Positions 6,141 through 9,441 of a stretch of 9,441 bases of DNA are shown piece after piece. Made by a program: the position numbers and the translations under genes. Within the stretch, counting starts at the first letter, position 1; each line of letters starts with the position of its first letter. The notes below the pieces were generated by a model. That model made no database searches. It saw only the letters and a list, made by a program, of their open reading frames with translations, and was not told where the DNA came from. Origin of the DNA: an uncultured Eubacteriales bacterium (GTDB taxonomy: Bacteria > Bacillota > Clostridia > Oscillospirales > Oscillospiraceae). The stretch lies in contig USPI01000042.1 in assembly GCA_900556535.1 (NCBI GenBank), positions 1 through 9,441 of the forward strand. The letters run 5' to 3'.

Positions 6141-7307
6141 TTATGCCTCAGCCTTCTGGACCGCAACGAACTCCCACTCGCCGGTCTCGCTGTTGGACTT
6201 TTTGATGACAGCCGAGTCGCGGATCGCGTCGCCGATGTCGTTGAATGCGATCGAGCCGGAAATGCCGGTGTAGGTAACGCCGGGCAGTGCCGCCATGACT
6301 GCTGCGGGATCGGCGGAGCCTGCTGCCTTGAGTGCCTCAAGAGCTACCATGTATGCATCATAGCCCATGACGGTGACTGCTGCGAGCATATCGTTGCCGC
6401 CGTTGTTTTCAAGGTTCTTGGAGTCGCCGTTGATCCACTCCTTGATGCCCTTTTCAAACTCGGGGTTTGCACCCTCCTGATAGAAGGTGGAGACGTAAGC
6501 CTGAACGTTCTTGCCCTTTATTGCGCCGACGATGGTGTTGTTATCCCAGGTATCGGAGCCGAGCAGAGGAATGTCGATGCCCTGTGCGGAGACCTGCTCA
6601 ACGATGAGCTGTGCATACTGGATGGAGCAGGGAGCGAAGATCGCCTGTGCGCCGGCCTTCTTTGCGTTATTCAGGTAAGAGGTGAAGTCGGAGTTATCCT
6701 TGGGGAAGGACTCGACGACGACCTTCATGCCGAGCTTCTCGGCTGCTGCCTTGCAGTAGTTTATGAGGCCCTGGTCATAGTCGTTGCCGAGCTCGCCCAG
6801 GCAGTAGATGGTGTCGGCCTTGAGCTGCTCTTTTGCGAAGTTTGCGTGAACGGTGCCCTGGAACGGATCGAGGAAGCAGATACGGAAGTAGTGGCTGTTA
6901 CCCTCGGTGACCTGGGGGTTGGTGCAGGTTACGCCGATTGCGGGGATGCCGGCTTCCTTAAAGGTATTCGAGCCTGCGATGGCAACGTTCGAGCCGTAGG
7001 TGCCGAGAACGACGGATACGCCCTCTGCAACGAGCTTGGAGGCTGCGGAAGCCGCCTTATCGGTGGTCGACTCGTTATCGGAGATGACCAGCTCGACCTT
7101 GTAGGTCTCGCCGCCTATCTCGACGGTGGGGTACTTGGCGTTTGCATACTGCATACCGAGGACCTCCTGCTTGCCGCCTGCGCCGTTCTGACCGGTGATG
7201 GGCTCAAAAACGCCTATCTTGACGACCTTTTCGCCGCTGTCGTTGCCGCATGCGCACAGCGAGAACACCATGAGCACCGCAAGCGCGAGAGCTAATACTT
7301 TCTTCAT
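6141..7307 (-). CDS. livJ: LivJ/LivK-type branched-chain amino acid binding lipoprotein
   Basis: A 388-residue extracytoplasmic binding protein of the periplasmic-binding type I (Peripla_BP_6) family. It begins MKKVLALALAVLMVF and ends its signal at the lipobox LCAC, with the acylated cysteine at residue 20, so it is membrane-anchored as expected in a Gram-positive. The mature part opens with VVKIGVFEPITGQNG, typical of the family; LGTYGSNVAIAGSNTFKEAG then IPAIGVTCTNPQVT (about 101-134) holds the Ser/Thr residues that usually bind the amino acid backbone, and GELGNDYDQG (171-180) is in the inter-lobe region. The frame is open further upstream to 7448, but the ATG at 7307 has AGGAGG ten bases before it and gives the signal peptide. 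Cognate substrate is inferred from the livHMGF neighbours; other amino acids or amides are possible. Confidence 0.9.
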   Translation of the reverse strand: MKKVLALALAVLMVFSLCACGNDSGEKVVKIGVFEPITGQNGAGGKQEVLGMQYANAKYPTVEIGGETYKVELVISDNESTTDKAASAASKLVAEGVSVVLGTYGSNVAIAGSNTFKEAGIPAIGVTCTNPQVTEGNSHYFRICFLDPFQGTVHANFAKEQLKADTIYCLGELGNDYDQGLINYCKAAAEKLGMKVVVESFPKDNSDFTSYLNNAKKAGAQAIFAPCSIQYAQLIVEQVSAQGIDIPLLGSDTWDNNTIVGAIKGKNVQAYVSTFYQEGANPEFEKGIKEWINGDSKNLENNGGNDMLAAVTVMGYDAYMVALEALKAAGSADPAAVMAALPGVTYTGISGSIAFNDIGDAIRDSAVIKKSNSETGEWEFVAVQKAEA

Positions 7308-7394
7308 TTGGTTTTTTCCTCCTAATTTTCTCAACTTTTCAACTTTCTCCGTGTCCGCGCAAGGCGAACATTTGTCTTTATGTTGATAGTGAGC

Positions 7395-7423
7395 ATTATA
7401 AACTACAAAAAGGTAAAATGCAA
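7395..7423 (-). promoter_or_regulatory. livJ operon promoter
   Basis: On the minus strand a perfect -10 TATAAT (7400-7395) is preceded by a 17-base spacer and TTGCAT (7423-7418). The start of transcription would fall near 7388, giving a leader of about 80 bases with a small possible hairpin (GTTCGC/GCGGAC around 7350-7372). It drives livJ and, by readthrough, livHMGF. Confidence 0.75.
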
Positions 7424-7435
7424 CTACTTTTTGTA
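7404..7435. promoter_or_regulatory. Inverted repeat centred on the livJ -35, candidate operator
   Basis: TACAAAAAG (7404-7412) and CTTTTTGTA (7427-7435) form a perfect 9-base inverted repeat separated by 14 bases. The centre falls at the -35 box of the livJ promoter. It does not match the CodY consensus (AATTTTCWGAAAATT). The symmetry and placement suggest a dimeric regulator, but A/T-rich tracts give such repeats by chance fairly easily. Confidence 0.4.
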
Positions 7436-7463
7436 TTTTGCCATTCATATTTTATTGATATAT

Positions 7464-7492
7464 TTGAATTACGGTGGGCTTGGTGGTAAAAT
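7464..7492 (+). promoter_or_regulatory. Promoter of the Mur ligase-LRR gene
   Basis: TTGAAT (7464-7469), a 17-base spacer, then TAAAAT (7487-7492). Transcription would start near 7499, leaving a short leader of about 25 bases before the ATG at 7525. It is divergent from the livJ promoter, with the two -35 boxes about 40 bases apart. Confidence 0.65.
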
Positions 7493-7524
7493 AAGCGTAA
7501 TTATTGCATAAAGGTGACGACACG

Positions 7525-9417
7525 ATGCATTTTAAACCCTTCGGAAAAGGCGGCGGCATTACGCTCAAAAAGCTTGCCGACGCAATAGGCGCTCCCCTGC
7601 CCGCGTCCTTGGACGGCGGTACGGTCTGCGGCAGGGTGCTCACGCAGGCGGAATATGTCCGCAGCGGCGACGCCGTTATAAGCGCGGGTTGGTACGGGCA
7701 CGAGAAAACGGTCTCGCAGTCGCTTCAGAACGGAGCGGCGGTCGTGTTCTGTCCGCAGGGCGTGAAGGACTGTCTTTACCCCGACGATGACAGGGTCATT
7801 GCGGCAGCAGACCCGCTTGAGTGCGTAAAGCGCTTTGAGCTTCGCTGCTCGGAAAAATGCCGCGCAAAAAGGATCGCCGTTACGGGCAGCGTCGGAAAGA
7901 CCACGACCACGGGACTCATAGGCGAAATAATGAGCTATGAACGCGGCACGCTCACCCATCCGAGTATGTCGAACAGTCACGGCGCGATACTGCGAAATTT
8001 CCAGAAGCTCACGCCGCGGCACAAATGGTGGGTGCAGGAGGTCGGCGGTGTGCAGCCGGGGTATATCGAAAGCTCCGCATGCGTGCTGCGTCCGGATATT
8101 GCGGTCATAACGAATATCGGGCAGTCACATCTGGATAAATACGAAACGAAGGAGAACATCCTTTACGACAAGCTGAGCCTCGAGCGGCATATGACGCCCA
8201 GCGGCACGGTCATTATTAACGGCGACGATGAGCTTCTCGCCGCGGCGGAATATACTCACAAGACCCTGCGCATCAGCGCAAGGGACGCATCGGCGGACTA
8301 CTATATTAAATCGGTGCGTAGCACACATTACGGAACGGAGTTTGATTTTTCCTGCGCCGATGGGGATTTTACGGCAAGGCTCGCGCTTTTCGGAGAGTAT
8401 AACGCCTATAACGGCGCAATGGCCGTCGCCGTCGGCCGGCTCGCGGGGGTGCCGATGAAAAAATGCATCGAGCTCATGGCTCGCTACCGCCCCGCGGGTA
8501 TGCGGCAGAACTACCGCAACATCGGCGGATATCATATGCTCATCGACTGCTTTAACGCAGAGCCGCAGACGGTTCTCGGCTCGGCAAGAACGCTCGCGCA
8601 GATGCCCGTGCCGAACGGCGGCAGGCGTATTTTCGTGACGGGGCATATCGACAAGCTCGGCGGGGACTCCAAAAGGCTGCACTACGAGCTCGGCGAAAGC
8701 CTCGCGCAGCTCGGGCTCGATATCATCGTGCTTTTCGGCGGCGACAGCGACAGGATATATGCCGCGCTCAAGGCTCACGGCTTCGAGAACGCGCTTCTTA
8801 TGAAAAGCCGCACAGAGCTTGAGGATTGGATACGGCAAAACATAACGCGCAGAGACATTACATTTTATAAAAGCGGACAGTTTGAAACTGCGATGGCAAA
8901 GAGCATCGACCGCGTTTACGGCACGGCGCTTCGAAACGAGGAGCAGTTTAACATCGGCACGGTCGTTCAGGACGGCTGCCTTGAGTTTAAAATTCGCAGG
9001 GACGGCATCACCGAGCTCACGCGCTGCCGCGGGCGGGAGAAGAATATCGTCATCCCCGCGCAGTGCGGCGGCGCAACGGTCGTGAGAATTCAAAGCTGCG
9101 CTTTTAAGGGCTCGCACGCGGAGTCGGTCACGATACCCGACACAGTCACGCACATCGGGCGCCTCGCGTTTTTTAACTGCACCCGTCTGCGCGAGCTGCA
9201 CCTGCCGAAAAGCCTCAAATTCATTGACGACAACGCATTTAACAACTGCCGCCGCCTCGAAAGCCTGAGCATACCCGACGGCACGCTGCACATCGGAAGG
9301 CGCGCATTTTATGACTGCCGCGCGCTGCGCAAGCTGCATATCCCCGACTCCGTCGGCTTCATCGGCGAGGATGCATTTGCCTCCGTGCCCGGATTTGATG
9401 CGCAAAAAACGCCGTGA
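7525..9417 (+). CDS. MurF-like Mur ligase fused to a C-terminal BspA-type leucine-rich repeat domain
   Basis: A 630-residue protein with no signal peptide or membrane segment. Residues 1 to about 465 form a Mur ligase of the MurF type, an ATP-dependent amide-bond ligase: P-loop GSVGKTTTT (121-129), EVGGVQPGYI (172-181), TNIGQSHLDKYET (196-208), a lysine in YDKLSLE (K216) where the carbamylated lysine is expected, NGDD (232-235), FGEYNAYNGAMAVA (290-303), DCFNAEP (341-347, compare MurF DDSYNANP), VTGHIDKLGG (371-380), and YKSGQFETAMAKS (448-460, compare KGSR). The N-terminal domain lacks the usual DSR motif. Residues about 472-630 are an LRR_5 domain with AF at 526, 548, 571, 594 and 617, one repeat every 22-23 residues. 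ATG 7525 is chosen for AAGGTG eight bases upstream (7511-7516); an in-frame TTG at 7504 lacks support. Typical MurF is about 450 residues, so the LRR is an addition. Substrate unknown; not confidently the housekeeping MurF. Confidence 0.85.
   Translation: MHFKPFGKGGGITLKKLADAIGAPLPASLDGGTVCGRVLTQAEYVRSGDAVISAGWYGHEKTVSQSLQNGAAVVFCPQGVKDCLYPDDDRVIAAADPLECVKRFELRCSEKCRAKRIAVTGSVGKTTTTGLIGEIMSYERGTLTHPSMSNSHGAILRNFQKLTPRHKWWVQEVGGVQPGYIESSACVLRPDIAVITNIGQSHLDKYETKENILYDKLSLERHMTPSGTVIINGDDELLAAAEYTHKTLRISARDASADYYIKSVRSTHYGTEFDFSCADGDFTARLALFGEYNAYNGAMAVAVGRLAGVPMKKCIELMARYRPAGMRQNYRNIGGYHMLIDCFNAEPQTVLGSARTLAQMPVPNGGRRIFVTGHIDKLGGDSKRLHYELGESLAQLGLDIIVLFGGDSDRIYAALKAHGFENALLMKSRTELEDWIRQNITRRDITFYKSGQFETAMAKSIDRVYGTALRNEEQFNIGTVVQDGCLEFKIRRDGITELTRCRGREKNIVIPAQCGGATVVRIQSCAFKGSHAESVTIPDTVTHIGRLAFFNCTRLRELHLPKSLKFIDDNAFNNCRRLESLSIPDGTLHIGRRAFYDCRALRKLHIPDSVGFIGEDAFASVPGFDAQKTP
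9079..9384 (+). repeat. Five-unit leucine-rich repeat coding region (LRR_5 / BspA type)
   Basis: Within the Mur ligase fusion, residues about 519-620 repeat a 22-23 residue unit of the form V-x-x-I-G-x-x-A-F-x-x-C-x-x-L-x-x-L-x-I-P-D-S. The clearest units are IGRLAFFNCTRLRELHLP, FIDDNAFNNCRRLESLSIP and IGRRAFYDCRALRKLHIP. It is preceded by the usual non-repeat opening strand region (LEFKIRRDGITELTRCRG, then NIVIP). Units differ at DNA level, so this is an old, diverged repeat. Confidence 0.85.
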
Positions 9418-9441
9418 GGGGCAGACTAAGCCCTCCACGGC
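9411..9441 (+). terminator. Stem of a probable terminator after the Mur ligase-LRR gene (cut by window edge)
   Basis: GCCGTGAGGG (9411-9420) can pair with CCCTCCACGGC (9431-9441) with a single bulged C, giving 10 base pairs around a 10-base loop. The left arm overlaps the stop codon and is preceded by six A (9404-9409). The T run expected of an intrinsic terminator would lie beyond the window, so this is provisional. Confidence 0.5.

Noticed and set aside
7308..7448. An N-terminal extension of livJ by 47 codons
   Set aside because: It would run through the TATAAT and place the lipoprotein signal peptide internally; the ATG at 7307 has a perfect AGGAGG.
7504..7524. TTG start for the Mur ligase-LRR gene, adding seven residues
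   Set aside because: There is no ribosome binding site before it, it would lie almost at the predicted transcription start, and it would place the AAGGTG site inside the gene.
8938..9417. The LRR part as a separate gene joined by a sequencing error
   Set aside because: The frame is open throughout and no start codon with a ribosome binding site is seen at the junction.
8125..9438. A 437-codon open frame on the minus strand opposite the Mur ligase-LRR gene
   Set aside because: It lies almost wholly antisense to a gene with clear family motifs, shows no recognisable domain, and is explained by the GC-rich codon use of the plus-strand gene.

Overview
The window looks like a chromosomal segment from a gut-type Clostridia member (Oscillospiraceae/Lachnospiraceae-like Firmicute) of moderately high GC. 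This rests on strong AGGAGG-type ribosome binding sites, the clostridial look of the Feo, Liv and lipoprotein sequences, and a BspA-type leucine-rich repeat. It is an inference from protein flavour, not a phylogenetic placement. No mobile element, CRISPR array, rRNA or tRNA was seen.

Layout, left to right. (1) Positions 1-360, minus strand: the first codons of feoB (cut by the window edge), all of feoA, and a feo promoter whose -10 lies inside one of two tandem GTTAG-N6-CTAAC palindromes, probably the operator of an iron- or manganese-sensing DtxR/MntR-type repressor. (2) 381-2150, minus: a secreted lipoprotein with a C-terminal beta-propeller domain (COG4880-like) of unknown function, behind a weak promoter. 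(3) 2212-7423, minus: a complete branched-chain amino acid type ABC importer, transcribed livJ > livH > livM > livG > livF, with a good promoter before livJ and an intrinsic terminator after livF. livH, livM, livG and livF are tightly packed, with 1-8 base overlaps or very short gaps. livJ is separated from livH by about 200 bases holding two strong hairpins and a possible 22-codon leader ORF, an arrangement suited to making more binding protein than permease. (4) 7464-9441, plus: divergent from livJ with its own promoter, a MurF-like Mur ligase fused in one frame to a C-terminal BspA-type (LRR_5) leucine-rich repeat domain, followed by the stem of a probable terminator that runs to the window edge.

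The transporter works as a unit: lipoprotein LivJ captures the amino acid outside the membrane, LivH and LivM form the channel, and LivG and LivF hydrolyse ATP. FeoA and FeoB form a separate ferrous iron uptake system. The most unusual element is the Mur ligase-LRR fusion. It has no signal peptide, keeps the ATP-site motifs of MurF, but has lost the usual DSR-type motif of the UDP-MurNAc-binding N-terminal domain. That suggests a paralogue with a changed substrate or a scaffolded partner.
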